A stretch of 64,000 bases of DNA from Phylloscopus collybita (GCA_027886175.1 JAJNNQ010000013.1:7831501-7895500), one strand, 5' to 3'. Numbered from the stretch's first letter, positions 25,501-39,512 are shown. The notes: generated from the letters alone by a model not told the origin. Made by a program: numbers and translations.

Positions 25501-28270
25501 GAGGATCGTTGATGAGGTAGAAGAGAAAATATTCTAGAGACTTAAAGGATGACTGAGAGACCCTAGGAACACATCTTAAGCAAGAGGATGTTTAGGTTTT
25601 TCAGAAAAATTATCTAAGTTAAGATATCCGTTTAAATATTTTTCTAGCTATCAGGAGGACTTTCTTGCTAGAGAAGGATTGATTCCTTCTCTAGATATTC
25701 ATTGCACTCATAAGCAATGGTTTACCTTTCACTAAAAGATAAGTGACTTTTTTTTCTCTTGCTTTCTTCTCTCCAGGAAATGAATTTTTGCTCTCCTTTT
25801 AATGAATGCATGAATGAGGGATGGGCTGGCATTTATAATTGTTTCTTAGCAAGGCAAAGCAGTAGTTCACCTTCTCTTCTGGCTCTGAACTGCCCTACTA
25901 GTTTCACTCTCCACTGGCCATCAGTGTTTCAGATAAGTGTGACCTATTCCCTAAATCTCTGCAAAGTCACACCACTGGTAGTTTGATTCATTTGCCTGTT
26001 TGACCACGGTGTTTCAGAGTTGTCTTGAGGTCCCCACTGAGCTCTTGGTGCATAGTAGTGCTTGTACTTATTTGGGATATTACGTGTTTCATGTAGTTGT
26101 GACATTTTCAGATCCTGAGGAAAAAGGACCTTTGATATGCCTGGGACAGGTGAAAATGATCTCCCTTCAGAGGTAATAAATGTACAGGATGTAATCTGAA
26201 GGGGATTCTATTATGGTGTGTGTGTTCCTGGAATCCCTTGTCTCTGCTGCTTTCTGTGAGTTTCTGCAGGATTTGAGCACATTTTGTAACTCTGGACCAC
26301 TGCTCTAGTCCACCTCGGAAGATCAAACACCCTTATTGTCAGGGAACAACACTTCAGCAGATCCAATGATCTTCTTGATTAAATTAACTCACACAGCACA
26401 CAAGTACAATAAGGAACTGAGTCAAATGAAAGTATTTTTCATCATTCCTTTTTCCTCTTACAACAAAGCTGGCAGGACAACTGCCCAGCACATATGAATC
26501 AATGCATTCATAGTTCTGGGAAGTTATGCCTTATTTTTATCATTAGAGGCTCTTGGTTAACTAGGCTGAAATACAAAGTAGACAAAAGAACCAGAAGAGT
26601 GTGTTTTGACTTTTGACAGAGTGATCCAGGTGCTCTTCCCAGGGAGAGATTAGCAGTTCTCTTGCTGAGAGATTCTGGTGCACAGCCAGCTCTGAACAGC
26701 CAGTACTGCATGCAGCCACCTCTGGAGTAGAGAGAAAGTGAATTTAGGAGAGGAGGCCAGGACAAGTCTCTGTTCTTTAAAGCTGGGCTGGAATGCCAGA
26801 CACAATTTTTCTGTGGTGACTTATCTAATTCAAGAAACTATATAAAAAAAATTCCCAAACCTTTGCAAAGATTTGAACCTTAATAAGGGTATTAGAAATA
26901 TCAGACTAAAACAACTTCTATGGATCATTTGAAATATCTTCTTCCTTCCATGATTTAGTTTTACTAAAAGCTGCTAATCCCCAACCAGTTTTGTCTGAAT
27001 ACGCAGGATCCACTTTATTCCACGGAATTTGTGTTCAGTGCCAGGCTACAAGATTGCTTCACAAAAAGAGGGCACTGTCTCTATCATAACCTAGTCCTAT
27101 TTGCAATTCACCCCGTTCACCTTGGCTGCAGAGCTGTTTGTTCTCGTCAGGACATAAGCTGAATATTTATAATAATAAGCCTTTATTGAATGGTGGTGTC
27201 CAAACTCATGGTATTACTTGCAGCAACACTTGGGGTAATGCAGAGTTCAGTATTATCAGTCACAGACTTGGTTTTGATAGCAGTGTACTGACTTCTGCTA
27301 TGTGGAGAGACTAATGTAGCTGGACTGAAAAGGACTTTATAAACAGCAGTTTTGCTTAGGGCATCAGCTGTCAATCATTTTCTGTGAGAGCTTCCAAATG
27401 AGGTTAGTGTGCTGGATAGGCATGTTGTCTGTTGTTTAATCAAGTCCTTGATGCAATCTTCATGGTCCTTCTAGATTCCTGGAGGAGACTCTGGACAGGG
27501 ATCTAAAAAAATTGTCAAGAAGTGCACCTGGAATGACAAAGAATGATAGAAAACTCCAGTCAGATGACATCCTCAGAGAGGTTAGCAAGCTTGACTTGGT
27601 GACAGATGAACTGGAGGATGATGTCTGATTTCAAAGAGAATGACTTTTACATTTTTTGTTTGACAAAGTGAAGCTGAATGGACTGGAATTTATGAAAGAT
27701 AATATTGATAAAGTTATTTTAATCTGTAACGTCCCATTCCATTAAGTAATAATTCAAAGTTTACACTGCAAATGGACTGCTATTGCAACTGCACTGCTGG
27801 GTCATTAATTAAAGTGTGAATGACTTTTATGGTAGCTAAATTAAAGAGACCTATGCCTACCCATATTACAGTAGCAGCTACTCCCTTCTTGGCCATGACG
27901 ATCAATTGATGGTTTTATGATAAAATCCCATGTTTTGTACCAGCTTGTTCAAGCTTGACCATCTCCTGGTGAGGGCAGTGCCTTCCTGTGACACTCTCTC
28001 TTTTACTAACAGATAAGGTAGTGGCTGTTGCACTGAAGACCAGGGAAGCACAGAAGAAATTTGCCAGTTAGCTCTTGTGAGGAAAAATTGCATTTTCCCC
28101 CTGCTTAATAAAGCAGGCTGAAGCCGTATTTCTTCATCGTCTTCTGCCCTGGTGCAAGCTCCTGATAGGATTTTATTTGGTTGCACAGGAAAAGTGGTCT
28201 TTTGATCTTCACTAAGGCTCCAGGATCTTGAATAGTGAGAATCAGTTTTTAAAATGAAATCTTTAACATG
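22589..28270. other. noncoding DNA, no gene recognised
   Basis: Unique-looking DNA. The largest open frame (24018-24401, minus, 127 codons) has no recognisable domain and overlaps another frame on the same strand, as expected by chance. No CR1, RNA gene or CpG cluster was seen. Confidence 0.5.
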
Positions 28271-28274
28271 AGCC

Positions 28275-28300
28275 TATTATTATTATTATTATTATTATTT
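28275..28300. repeat. (ATT)n microsatellite
   Basis: About nine ATT trinucleotide units followed by a short T run. Confidence 0.9.
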
Positions 28301-29557
28301 TTTTAAATCAGAAAGGACTACTTGTTGAGAAAGCAAAATGCATTTGGTCCCACTTGGCCAACAACATGGAGTTGCTGCATGCCTGGTGCAAGGGGAGTAG
28401 GCAGGAGCAGTAACCCTTGCAGTGGCTGCACAGTGGCTGGCTCCCGGGATTTGGAGGGTCTCTGCCCAGTTTCAGTGGACAGGTGTCATTTCCACACAGT
28501 CAAAAAAACCATCCTCTGAAGCAGGCACTAATTGGCCCCCTTGTTGGCAATCTCAGCAGAGATGCCAGAGAGAATGGGCATGAAATCCCTCTCAAACCCT
28601 TCGTGGTTTTCTCCTCAGGTCAAGGTTGAGGTGCTTTGGCAGACAAGTGTGAGGAAAGCTGACACTGCTGCTGTCAGTCTCCAGGTCTGTCAAGCTGCCA
28701 CCTTTTCTAAGCACTGGAACACAGGGGTTTGGGCTTTTAAGATGTGTTTTTATTGCTGTGTTAAACTTTGTGCTTTCGGAAGTGTCGTCCTTTGGGGGGT
28801 TGTCAACTCCAATGAACAAGGGAAATTTCTAACCTGCTCCTAAGGCAATATATACAGCAATATACTGCTTACCTAGAGCCTGCCTTCCCTAACATTCCAA
28901 ACACACACCCTCACAGCCTGCCACTGTCTTCTATACAGAGTAAGGGAGATCCCACTCCTTTATAAGCAGTCTGTGTCACCCAGACTTGTTCAGGCCAATA
29001 AGTTACCCTTGTTTAATAGATGCTTCATAAGGCCTGGGAATTTATCTTCTAAATAGAACTTGCATCAAATACATTACTTTAGCATCAAATATATCGAGTG
29101 CAGAAGCTTTTTAAGGCAGTACAATGATTTTAGGGAATGTAATTCAACATACTTTGATAGTATACAGCATACAGGGACACTTATGTAAAGAAGACTCACT
29201 AATTCCTTAACACATACAAATGGTTTGTGAGGCATGTAAGCATTTAAAACTCCTCCAAAAGATTGTGTTGCACTGCACAAAGGCTTTGGTTTAGTTCTGC
29301 ATTTACATGCAAAATAACCAGGGAGTCTGTGGGGACAACACACAGAGCAGTCAGTCAGCAAGACCTCTGACACCAGCTTTTGCAGGGCATGGATTCATCC
29401 CTGCAAGTTATTTCTTAGAAAAGACAAACAATCCATTAAAATTGTAAGCATCTTGACTACTTTTCTGTTTTCTGAAACCTTCTTAGAGAGGCTTATAGTC
29501 ACTACTAATGCTGTTTTAGTACGAATTTCTGGCCCAGGCCCTGTTGGATTTTTTTTC

Positions 29558-29561
<4 letters not shown>
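28301..29561. other. noncoding DNA, no gene recognised
   Basis: No gene or repeat was recognised. Open frames are short; none shows paired splice sites with a continuous frame. Confidence 0.5.

Positions 29562-29597
<36 letters not shown>
29562..29597 (-). repeat. poly(T) run, 36 bases
   Basis: Uninterrupted 36-base T run, equivalent to poly(A) on the minus strand. No AATAAA is seen just upstream on the minus strand, so retroposition is not supported. It forces the Lys/Phe runs in overlapping spurious frames. Confidence 0.9.
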
Positions 29598-32499
29598 CAC
29601 TAATGCCTTGCAAAACCACAGAGGGTATTAGCCCATCTGAGTCCAGGTAATGTTGCAGAGGGAACCATTTTTTAGTGTCATTTTTCTCCTTAATGTTCTT
29701 TAAAGCTTTTGTGCTGCAACTAGCTGAAATAAGCACTCTGCTCTAGAATTTGTGCCAGATAACAGGTTTCCCCAAACTTAGTGCTCCTGTTACAAGGGCT
29801 GCACATTATCTATATCGAATGTTTTCCTGCAGATTTTGATCTTGTCTTTTTTATGCTTCTAATTCAAGGGAACCAGTGAGATGGAAGGCCTGCCTAAGGA
29901 GATGCTGCATATGCTCAGATTTTCGTGCTTACAGGTCTGCTGTGGCTTCTCCCACTGCAGCATTAGCAATACAAACAAAATAAGCCTCAAAGCTGCAGAA
30001 AGCTGCTTATGGGCTGCACCTGTGCAGGACTGAATTCAGGGCAGCAGTGGAAAGAAGCCAAGTGAACAGACTCGACTTTCTTAACAACTTTTCTTTCTGT
30101 TTCCTTTCACCTGGCTCTTCTACCAGCCAAATCACTTAATGTGACACTGGGAATCTGCTGAGGCTCCAGCAGAAAAATTCTGGATTACAGCTGAATGTGG
30201 CCAGAAGGGCAAATCCCTTGACTTGGAGAGAGGAAAAAAAAAAACTTTAAGGAGAAGCAGCTGCTACTGTCTGCTCCAAGGGGCCACACTTCACAAGGAA
30301 GTTAAAAAGGTTAGAGTTCAGGGAAGAATGGCAGAATTACCTGAAAATGGAAACTTGGTTTTGAATTGAGGGAGCAAAGGAATTTAATGAATTTCATTCG
30401 ACAAAGAGAAGGCTAAATAAAGATTAATATATATACAGAGGAAAAAAATACAAGTACTGATGGGAGCAAGAAATTGTAAAAGAGTCCAGGGTTGGAAGGT
30501 GAAGCTCGACTTATTCAGACTAGATATAAGGCACATTTCTATCATGAGGATCATTAACTGTTAGAACAACTTAAGGGCTGAAGTGGTTTCTCTGTCTCTG
30601 GAAAATATTGCTGTGTTGTGCTGTAAGATGTGCTGCAGTTTAATCATGGCTTTTGGATTCAAAATGAGAGATAATAGAGATTCAGTCAGTATGGAAGAGG
30701 TGAAAATAATAACACTGATGCTTGTTTACTGTTAATGCAGTTTATCAAGTCTCATTTGCAGAGTATGTATTTTTTCTTTCAAAATTATTGGCAGAAGCAA
30801 AAATTTCCTTTTGTCATGTCTTTACATTTTAAAATTTTGTTCTGTGACATGCACAACACTTACACTGATCTGGAAAAACAACTTTTGAAAAAGAATTAGT
30901 AGAGAGCTTACCTGTTTTAGTCTCAAACAATTTTAAGGCACTGAAACTGGATGGAGAGAAGATTCTATTCCAGGAGGTTTAAGTAGCAACTGGATCAGTC
31001 TTTTTACGGTGAAGTGCAAAACCCACCGAGTATAATTCTGTATTCGTATATGCACTGCCAATATTGACATGTTAGAGAAAACACCAATAAATTCTGAAAT
31101 TAAGCTCTTCCTAATTTTATAAAAAATTAAATTGTGGGGATTTTTTTTTATTTGTTTTGTTTTTGTAATATGAGACTTTCATCAACATCCCCTTATTTTT
31201 TCTGTTTGCATCAGGATGGCTATGTTTGTAGGAATACCTACATAACAGTATGATTTGGAATAATTGGAAGCGGGGCTCTTTTCTCTCATTTGGAAGAATG
31301 TGATCTGCATTCTTGCTTAGGTTAGTCAATTTTTAAATCAAATTGACATCAGTTTTGAAAAAGATGGAAAGCTAGAGGATACAAGACAGAGGCTGAAGAC
31401 TATGATTGTAAGGCTATAGCCAGGTAAATTTAAATAAAGGCCAATTAGGCAGCCCCAGGGGAAGGGCTTAAGGGAATTGTTATGATCCTGCTTGGTAAGA
31501 AGGTAAGCAATGATGGTTCAAGTGCTCTAGGGTATGATCCATTAAATGAATGCTCTTGTAGTGGTATAACTGGCAAAAAACATCCTCAAAGTAGTATTTC
31601 CTCTGAAATTTATCTTTTAAGTATTTATGTCATTTACAGAGAAGTTCATACTTTTTTTCATGCAAAGTCTTTCTCTGTTCTTTTCCTTGGGCTCAGGTGT
31701 ATGATCAATTTGCCATATATTTGATGGGCTGTGGTCATCACCTTCACTTTGGTTTTAGCTGATGTGTTTTTACCTTATTTCCCGTGGCAGAGGTACCTAA
31801 CTAGTCAGGTACCATGGAGTGGCAATACTGAGGACCAGTTATTCCTGTTCTAAGTTATGCAGCAGAGAGATACATTGCAAAACTTCCATAATCTGTACTT
31901 TGGTCAGAAGCGTCCAAAGATGTTGTCTCAAAGATCAGTGAAAGGGATTTAAAAGTAGGTATGACTGACAGTTACTTGAACTGTGAAACTGTGTGAGTAC
32001 AGCTCTGTATTAGCTCTATAAAACAAATAATTCAGGTTAAGAGAAAAAAAAAAAAAAAGAAAGCAAAGGTTTTACTGGTGATCAGTAAGCATTTAAATAA
32101 AATTAAATTTCTATTGATTTAAACAGATTTAAACATAGAAATGATATGAATTACATAAGGAAGAATAATAGGAATTACACAGCTGCATTAATTTTATGTA
32201 CTGGTAAATGTATGAAATATAATTTTATTATACAGTGCTGCTGGGTATAGCACCATGAACAAACTCTTCTGCTGCAATGCTTAAAAGACTCTGCCAGTCT
32301 ACCTATATTTTGAGTTTGCTTGTTTGCTTTTAATTTGTCATCTCATTCTCCCTTGTGTTTCACCTCCCCCCATGTATGTTTTGCCCCTGCTTTTGGATCT
32401 GGTTTGAACTTGGATTGTAAATTATCTGATGTAAGAGGCCTTCCCCTTAGGATCTGTGTGTGTAGTGGCTCAGACAGTGGCATACCACAGCAATAATGC
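29598..32499. other. noncoding DNA, no gene recognised
   Basis: Unique AT-rich DNA with short A or T homopolymers (for example near 32044-32058). No gene, RNA gene or recognisable transposon was seen. Confidence 0.5.
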
Positions 32500-32682
32500 T
32501 TCACCAGGAGGGCAGTGAGGTGCTGCAACAGCTTGTCCAGAGATGTGGCTGCCCAATCCCTGGAACATATTCAAAAAACCAGGCTGGGCAGGGCTGGGAA
32601 TAGCCTGGTATAGTGGGAGGTGTCCCTACCTATGGCAGGGGAATTGGAACCAAACGGTCTTAACCATTCTATGGTTTTATGA
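32500..32682 (+). mobile_element. CR1 LINE 3' end, plus strand
   Basis: Begins at TCACCAGGAGGGCAGTGAGG and runs through CCAATCCCTGGAACAT, CCAGGCTGGGCAGGGCTGG, GTGGGAGGTGTCCCT, GGCAGGGGAATTGGAA and the terminal CCATTCTATGGTTTTATGA. The order matches the CR1 3' region (GCAGTGAGGCACTGGAACAG..CCCATCCCTGGA..GGGAGGTGTCCCTGCCCATGGCAGGGG..ACCATTCTATGATTCTATGA). It is 5'-truncated to about 180 bp and noncoding. Small internal deletions distinguish it from the consensus as I remember it. Confidence 0.9.
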
Positions 32683-33783
32683 ATAATTATATACGTTTGT
32701 TGGAGTCTGAGAAACTGCTATGAGAGCTCTGCCCAGAGACAAAGATTTGTAGGATTGAGTTGCTAATATCCAACAGAATCCACAGCATTTGGGAAGGAGA
32801 GGCAGATATATGGCAAGTGTTGGCCAAAGCAAACAGTGTTGGCTGAAAAGGTCGAGGTGGGGAAAGATGAGCAAGCAGGGCTTGTCGATCACTTTGCTTT
32901 AGCCATCCCATTTGGGAAAGGAAGTACCTTGAGGTAGAGGATGGATTTGGAAAGAGAGGTAACAGAGAATAAGATGAGAATAAGATAAGATCTAATTCTC
33001 TGTGCTTCTAACCCTGTACAATCAAAATCAGTGGAATATTTACCTCTAGCGTCCACAGGACATGATGGATCTGGTCCCATGGAAGGAGTGCTGCTGATCA
33101 CTCCCCCCTCTATGGCTCCTGATGCTCTGAACTCCTGCACACCAAGGGATCATTCCTTTAGACAGCAAAAGGGCCACAGAGGTAGCCTTCAGTGGGGAAA
33201 TATAGCTGAACTGCTGCAAAACTGTGAAATAAGTTGGGAATTTGCAACTTTTCCTCATTTAAGGAACCATGAGAAAGAACAGGGCAGGGAATGAGCAAAA
33301 TCATTGGCCTAAATATTGAGAGAGAGAACTTCAGAAGCAGGGGAAAATTACAAATTAAAAATATCTTTGCATTTAGAGCACAGGGTGGGGCAAGAAAATA
33401 AAGGTGGAGGAAGTTTCTAGATAAAGCATCCTTTAAAAGTACTCCAATTTTTGATGTGATAAACATCATTCAAAGCAAACAGAACAGCTGCAAAATATGA
33501 TAAAAATCACTTGAAAGTTCATTGATTTTGCAGTAAAACTGTAAGTACTTCACTTTATAATAATTGTTCCTCTCATGCTTTCAAATCTTGTACTTGAGCT
33601 ACAAGAGTATTCAGGTCAGGGCTGTATTCAGAAAATAGGCACAAAAAGACAATGAAGCTCAACTAGAGAGATACTTTAATCATGAGCTAATTTACAAACC
33701 AAAGCAAAACAAAATCATTTTTGTCTAAGATTATTAGAAGATGCTAATTTGCTGCCTAAAATTATCTTTTTCTGTAACCTACC

Positions 33784-33805
33784 AAAAAAAAAAAAAAAAA
33801 AAAAA
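33784..33805 (+). repeat. poly(A) run, 22 bases
   Basis: Uninterrupted A run followed by G-interrupted A-rich sequence; no AATAAA immediately upstream. Confidence 0.9.
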
Positions 33806-35155
33806 GAAAGGAAAAAATTAAAACCCAACTCTTATCTTCCTAATTAAATTTTGTGCCTTGGCTTACATGGTTGGTTAGATTTTTTTTTCTTGTCTAAGAA
33901 CAATATGCATGTGTTATTCAAATATGAGCTCCTCTGTAGTATAAACTCATATAAACACTGTCCTGATGGTGCTAAACTAATGATGGTGCTTTTTCTAATC
34001 ATTTTCTCTTGGCTTGTATCTATATTTAAAATAAGTGAGCAGCTTTTATGGATGAGAGACACATGTGAAAATGGCTCTCTGCTAAGTGTACGCAGCCTTG
34101 TAAAATTTGTAAGACACTTAAAAACACCTAACACAAAAGAAACAAACACACCCACCACACCCAGCTGCCCTCCTCTCCCAAACCTAGCAATTTAAAGCAA
34201 TGCTGGGTAGCAGGAACATGTCTGTGATCTATGATAAGGACACCCAGCATGAGAGATAGGCAAGGTAAGAATAGAGAATGTTCACTTTAATTAAAATAGT
34301 GAATACATTCTTTGTTATCTGTAATAATTTTTATTTTCTGGAAACATTTGTGAGAGCATTTTTCCCTTTAAAACAAAACAAAACATGATGGTGATTCTGT
34401 GTGTGTGTGCACAAAAATTGTACACACAGTTGGTTGCAAACTTTTTATATGAATAAATGTAAGTATTTTTATGTACATTTGTAATGTAAACTATTTATAT
34501 TTGCTTCAGATATGATTGCATAGCCATATTAAAGGCTCTCTAGGGCCTTTAGGCACATCTTGGAGCTAATTAGTAATCTGTCTAATAAATAAGTGCATGG
34601 CTCAAGAGTCTACTCCTTTACCTAGGTTAGACACAGGCTTAATGACTTGACTGAATTTGGTCTTGTGGGGTTGGATATCATCCAGCCTGGGTCAGTAATG
34701 ACATCATCCCCTCTAGGAGACCCTTATGCACTGTGAGCAGTGGGGTATGGGAAGTTAGCAGACTACCTGAATGCACTGTGTACAGGAAAAAATTACTTTG
34801 CTTGAACTATCAGCCAAATCTGCGCCACTTCACCCCTCCCAGCTCATGAGCACCTGAGTGTGCTGGCAGGAAGAGGAGAGGATGGGTGAAATGACTGCCA
34901 GAAGCGATTTGGTTTCTGAGTGCTTTCAAGTTTTTTAAATTGCAAAGCCCAAGAGCCATGTGGGGATTTTATGATTTAAATGCTTGATGGTGTTCAGTTC
35001 TGTCCTAAGTATGTAGCTATACAAAGCAATAATATACACTTCAAGCCTTTCATATTAGTAAAGTTCAAACATTAATAATACAGCCCTTCATTTCAAAAGA
35101 CTGTGCTTGCACAAAGGCAAATGTCAGCAAAGGTACAAGTCCATTATTCTTCTTT

Positions 35156-35175
35156 TTTATTTATTTATTTATTTT
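35156..35175. repeat. (TTTA)n microsatellite
   Basis: About five tetranucleotide TTTA units after a T run. Confidence 0.85.
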
Positions 35176-38100
35176 GGATACCTCGTGGCATCTTCTGTGA
35201 AGTAGCTCATCTGGTTTTGTGCTCCTCCTTGTTTACAGACCATGCAGCCAGTGCCTGCTGCAGCACTGGTGCTCTCAGTGTGATATCACCACCTTCCCAC
35301 CACGCAGGGCAGAGATGGACCTAGACCTTGTACCAGCTGCCTGAGCCGTGGGTCCTGGGGACTCCAGCTTTGTCTTGTCTGATTTGTTGTGACTGCTGTG
35401 CTGCCAGCCAGGCCTCTGGGTGCCCTGAACTGATGCCCCCCTTGATGACTTGCCCATTCTCCTTTAGTTTGTTTGTTAATTAGTGCTCTCTGGATGTTCT
35501 TGTTTAAGCAACTGCTCCCTAAGTTGTTGATTGCTATCCATTTCCACGTTTCTGGTCAGTTCTTTTAGCTGCATACCTCTGATCACCCTGGTGTACCCAG
35601 TAGCATACATGTCCCATTGTTGCTGTCAGCAGTCTGCCATCCTATCAGTGCTGATTTGTCAGGTTTCTCAAGGGGCTGGTAGTCCTTTAATGCTGTTGTG
35701 TGCACACCAGACGAAACAACAATGCAAGTGAGAGTAGCAGGCGTTGGAGCATTTCTGTTGGGCTGTTGGTTCTGCTCCTTGCCATTCTGGCCTCACGGTG
35801 ATGCCCTGTGCACCAACTTTCACAAGCTGCGATAGACTGAAGAGAACCTTTGCAAAAATGTGTTTGTTTAGTACAGTGCTGTTAAATCTGGGTGAGCCTG
35901 TGTTTTTATGCAGAGAAGAGAGAGGAATGGGACTATTACCCAAGGTCATGTGTTTGTTTGTCCTTTGTTTTTCAAGGTCTGTCTGCAAACATTTGAGGGC
36001 AAGTTTAAATTATGCTGCTGAGCCAATCCTTGCATCTCTTTTATGAAGCAAGGGGTTTGACTGCTCTCAGCTAGCATAAAATGACTCTGCCTTGGGAACA
36101 GCCAAATACTGCCTGGTCTGCTCTGAAATCAGAGGAGCAGATTTTTGAGCAGAAGTGTGGTATCACTTCTGATTCAGGAAGCTTTCTAATTTCTCCTCTC
36201 TTTTATCTACATATTTGAGTTCTTCTCAACATAAACATTTGTACGCTAAGGTTTTTTATTCCTTTTAATTTTATTTAAGCATGTGTAATGATGAGTAATA
36301 CCAGTGGAAGAACATTTCTCAATGCACTCCTCTTTATGCTGACAGCCAGTGCATCACACAGATGACACAGCTAACTATATCACATTGAAGTTCTTCCACT
36401 AGACATATGGCCTATATCTATTGTGTGCCTGAGCTTTGTCCTGTCACTAAAGAAATTAGTTGTACCAAACCCTGGTATTGTGCTCACATTGTCCTTGTAG
36501 GCTTCCTGCTGCAGGAGAAAAATGGGATTTGTAGGCAAGGCCAAAGCCTGGGCTGATTTTGTAAAAATGGCCCTCAAAATGCAGATGAAGCATAAAGGAG
36601 TTTTTGAAAGCTTCACTTCACAGGGATGGTGTTCTTGGTTGCCTCTAAAAGCACAGGACCACCCCAGAACTTTCTTCAGCTGTTCCAGTGCAGCTGTGAA
36701 AGAACCAGCTCCAGATTAACAGTCTGGGCAGTGAGTAAATTTGGCTTCAAAGCCATTGATAAACACAAGTGGACACTAGGTCCTCACACTGTAATGACAT
36801 AGGAGGACACCAAGCTGATTGATGAAGAGATTAAAACATCTGTAACATGTGTCAGTCCAGTGTTAATCCCACACCATTGTTGCAATAGGACTTCAGCTGC
36901 TGTTTCCTGAAGTGCGTGTACGAGTCGCTGCAGATCAGTCCGTCCAGAGCTCTGCAGTTACCTCTCACTTCAGGGCTGAGGTGTGCTCACAGATGCCTCA
37001 GCATCTCTGCTTTAAGAGACTGTCAATGTGTAAGACTGGCCCTGGAATTATTCATCTTCAATTTCAGCAAATGTTGATTCTCCTTTTTCTTAATTTAAAG
37101 GGATAACGCAGCTGCTGATTCTGTCTTCTGGAACACCCAGTCTTCCAAGGTTTTCAGAAACTTCATGAAGCTAACATATAAAATCAAAAGCTATGCATTG
37201 TAGTATCTCTGATGAGAAATTATCAAGATTCAGTGATTAATAATTTTGTAACTTTTTGACTTAGCTGTCACTGGACTGCTTTCTGCTGGATTTATTTTTG
37301 GATCTCTTGTAATTCACAACTGGGTAGGGTTTGGTTCATTAAATTGCAAAGTTTTCAAGCCAATGCTTACATTGTCCATCAATATCTTGGCAGAATTATC
37401 CATGATTCTTCTTAATTGAGGGAAGCGGTGAGAATGGGCATCCAATTAGGGCATTCATTGTCTCAAACATCCATTCCTGTTTACGCTTCTTGGAAGCTTT
37501 CTCAATGTGCTGTGTTGTGCTGGCCTGAGAATCACACTGGTCCTGACCTACTTGGCCTGTTAATCTCGCTCATCCTCTGTCTGTCCCTTTGTCCGACTTC
37601 TGTGGCCCGGGATTCTGGGACAAAATACGTAGATGTCTTTGTCTTTTGGATATTCCTTGAAATGCCAAGTTTCTGGGCACTCTAAAACTGGGGAGTTTAA
37701 AATGCCAGTGAAAAGCTGAACTTCTTAACCATTGCTTCCCATGAGAGCAAATTCTGCCTTATGAGGTATTTCAGGAGCACCCTGAGGCCCCAGTGCACTG
37801 CAGAGACCACCTCATTGCTTATGGTGTGGGGGCCAATTTGCCTTTTTTTCCCCCCTAAATGTTGAATCTCACTCAGGTTGGATGGCTGTGCACTGAGCTG
37901 CACTGCAGGGACCCCCAGGGACCTTTGGGCAGAGTTAACTGTTGATCACCTACAGCAGTCAAACAGCCTGGTGGCCAGAACAGCATCTCTCACCACAAGT
38001 TCACCAGGATACAGGGACATGTCTGGATTCCTGCCACATGGCAGTCCATCCCAAGGCGGGAATGTGGTTGGCTATGCCTACCTGCTCCCCAGGGGTGATC

Positions 38101-38320
38101 TTTCTGTACTAAAATTAACGTGTTGGCACTGGTATGCCCACTTCTAACAAATGCATTTCTGCCATGGTGTCCCGGCTCCTGTGATGGCAGGGCTGGGAAA
38201 CTCCTTCTTCCCCTGGTCACGTTTGACAAAACTGCAATCAGTGTTGTGTTCTTTACCACACGTCTGGTCTGCTGATTTATGGAGACCTACAAGTTAGCAA
38301 GATTTAAGACTATTTCTTCC

Positions 38321-38332
38321 AATAATAATAAC

Positions 38333-38389
<57 letters not shown>
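38321..38389. repeat. (AAT)n microsatellite, 23 units
   Basis: Twenty-three AAT trinucleotides with a single T-to-C substitution in the fourth unit (ATAACAATA). An apparent poly-Asn protein in this frame is only a translation of the repeat. Confidence 0.95.
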
Positions 38390-38391
<2 letters not shown>

Positions 38392-39346
38392 CTCCCCAGA
38401 GTTAATTTCTGAGCATGTAATGAAATCACAGCAGCCTTGTTTTGCAGGGATGAGGAATGCTCTTAAATTGCATCAGCTCAAGGCCCCTTACTGGAGACAG
38501 CCTGAATGACTGTGGCAGGAGCACTGCCTGGGCAGAGCCCCAGGGTAGATCAACAATTGAGGAAATAGATTTGACACCACCTTTTGCTCTTCATCCTATT
38601 ATTTTAGGGTATTTTGCTGGTGAGAAACAACCAGCACACACTCAGACCCTACCCTAGGTCTGTACAAGTGAAGCCAGATTTGGCCTAACAATGACAACCC
38701 AACCACCTGCCCATAACCTTGTGTTCAAATATGTGACTGCAGCACTGCTGGGTGTAGCTATGTAAGTGTATTTCGAAAATACATCCATTTGAAATGTCCT
38801 TCTTAAGTACAGAGAGAGTGCTATAGTTAAGGGATCTTGGTTTAGAGGAGGAGGATTGATTAGAAATAATAATAAATTCTGTAGAATATGTGGCCATGCC
38901 ACATTCAATCTGGTAAACCTCTTATGTCTCACAACCCGATCACGAATTTTCTGTGTCAGTGGGTGTGTAATCACTCTTAATACAATGATTTACAGTTTGT
39001 GTGCAGACAACAGATAGACACACACAAATTAGGAAAGACTGTCCAAAAAAATATTATATTTGTAATTAAGCAACATTCCAACATTGTGCGTGCAGTGACA
39101 CTAAAATCTGTTAGAAGACAGGAAAATGTAGCAGTAATTTTCATCTGAAAATCTGTATCATTAAGGAATTGTCCAAGATTAGACCCCTACAAGCATTAGC
39201 TTGTGAACACTGGGGAAAAAAAAAAAGAGCAACAGCTTTAAGCATTAATGTGGTTAATCCCACAGCGTAGCACTTGGTTAGAGTCAGGATTTGGAATTAC
39301 AGCTCAAATGGTGATATTTCAAGGGGAAGGTCAGTTTGAATCAGTG
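38390..39346. other. noncoding DNA, no gene recognised
   Basis: No gene or transposon was recognised between the AAT array and the MIR-like SINE. Confidence 0.5.
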
Positions 39347-39512
39347 ATAATACTTTGCGTTTTTGCTGTGCCTTCCGAATAAGAACCTCAGAGGGGTTTA
39401 TAGACATTAGTGAATTAAGGTTCTCAGATCTCTGCCAAGACTGCAGTTTTATCCCTGTTCTACAGAGGGGAAAACCGAGTCACGAAGAATTTAAGTGGCC
39501 CTGCTGAAACAG
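39347..39512 (+). mobile_element. ancient MIR-like SINE relic, plus strand
   Basis: The segment follows the order of an old amniote MIR-type element: TACTTTGCG..TGTGCCTTCC, then CTCAGAGGGGTTTATAGACATTAGTGAATTAAG split by a few changes, then TTTTATCCCTGTTCTACAGAGGGGAAAACCGAGTCACGAAG in scattered matches, and AATTTAAGTGGCCCTGC. The remembered consensus words are CTCAAAGCGCTTTACAAACATTA, ATCCCCATTTTACAGATGGGG, AAACTGAGGCAC and AGTGACTTGCCC. MIR elements were active before the radiation of amniotes, so a surviving copy in a bird is expected to be this decayed. The family label (for example MIR1_Amn) needs a RepeatMasker run. Confidence 0.7.

Larger units (their letters stand above)
32683..38320. 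other. noncoding DNA, no gene recognised
   Basis: No gene identified. Simple repeats include A22 at 33784-33805 and (TTTA)n at 35156-35175. A GT/CA near-palindrome (TGTGTGTGCACAA ... TTGTACACACA) lies around 34399-34426. A modestly GC-richer stretch at 35200-35800 has no CpG clustering. Confidence 0.5.

Noticed and set aside
35200..35800. CpG island or promoter
   Set aside because: Somewhat GC-richer but CpG dinucleotides are still scarce.
38279..38509. Poly-asparagine protein
   Set aside because: Translation of the AAT microsatellite.
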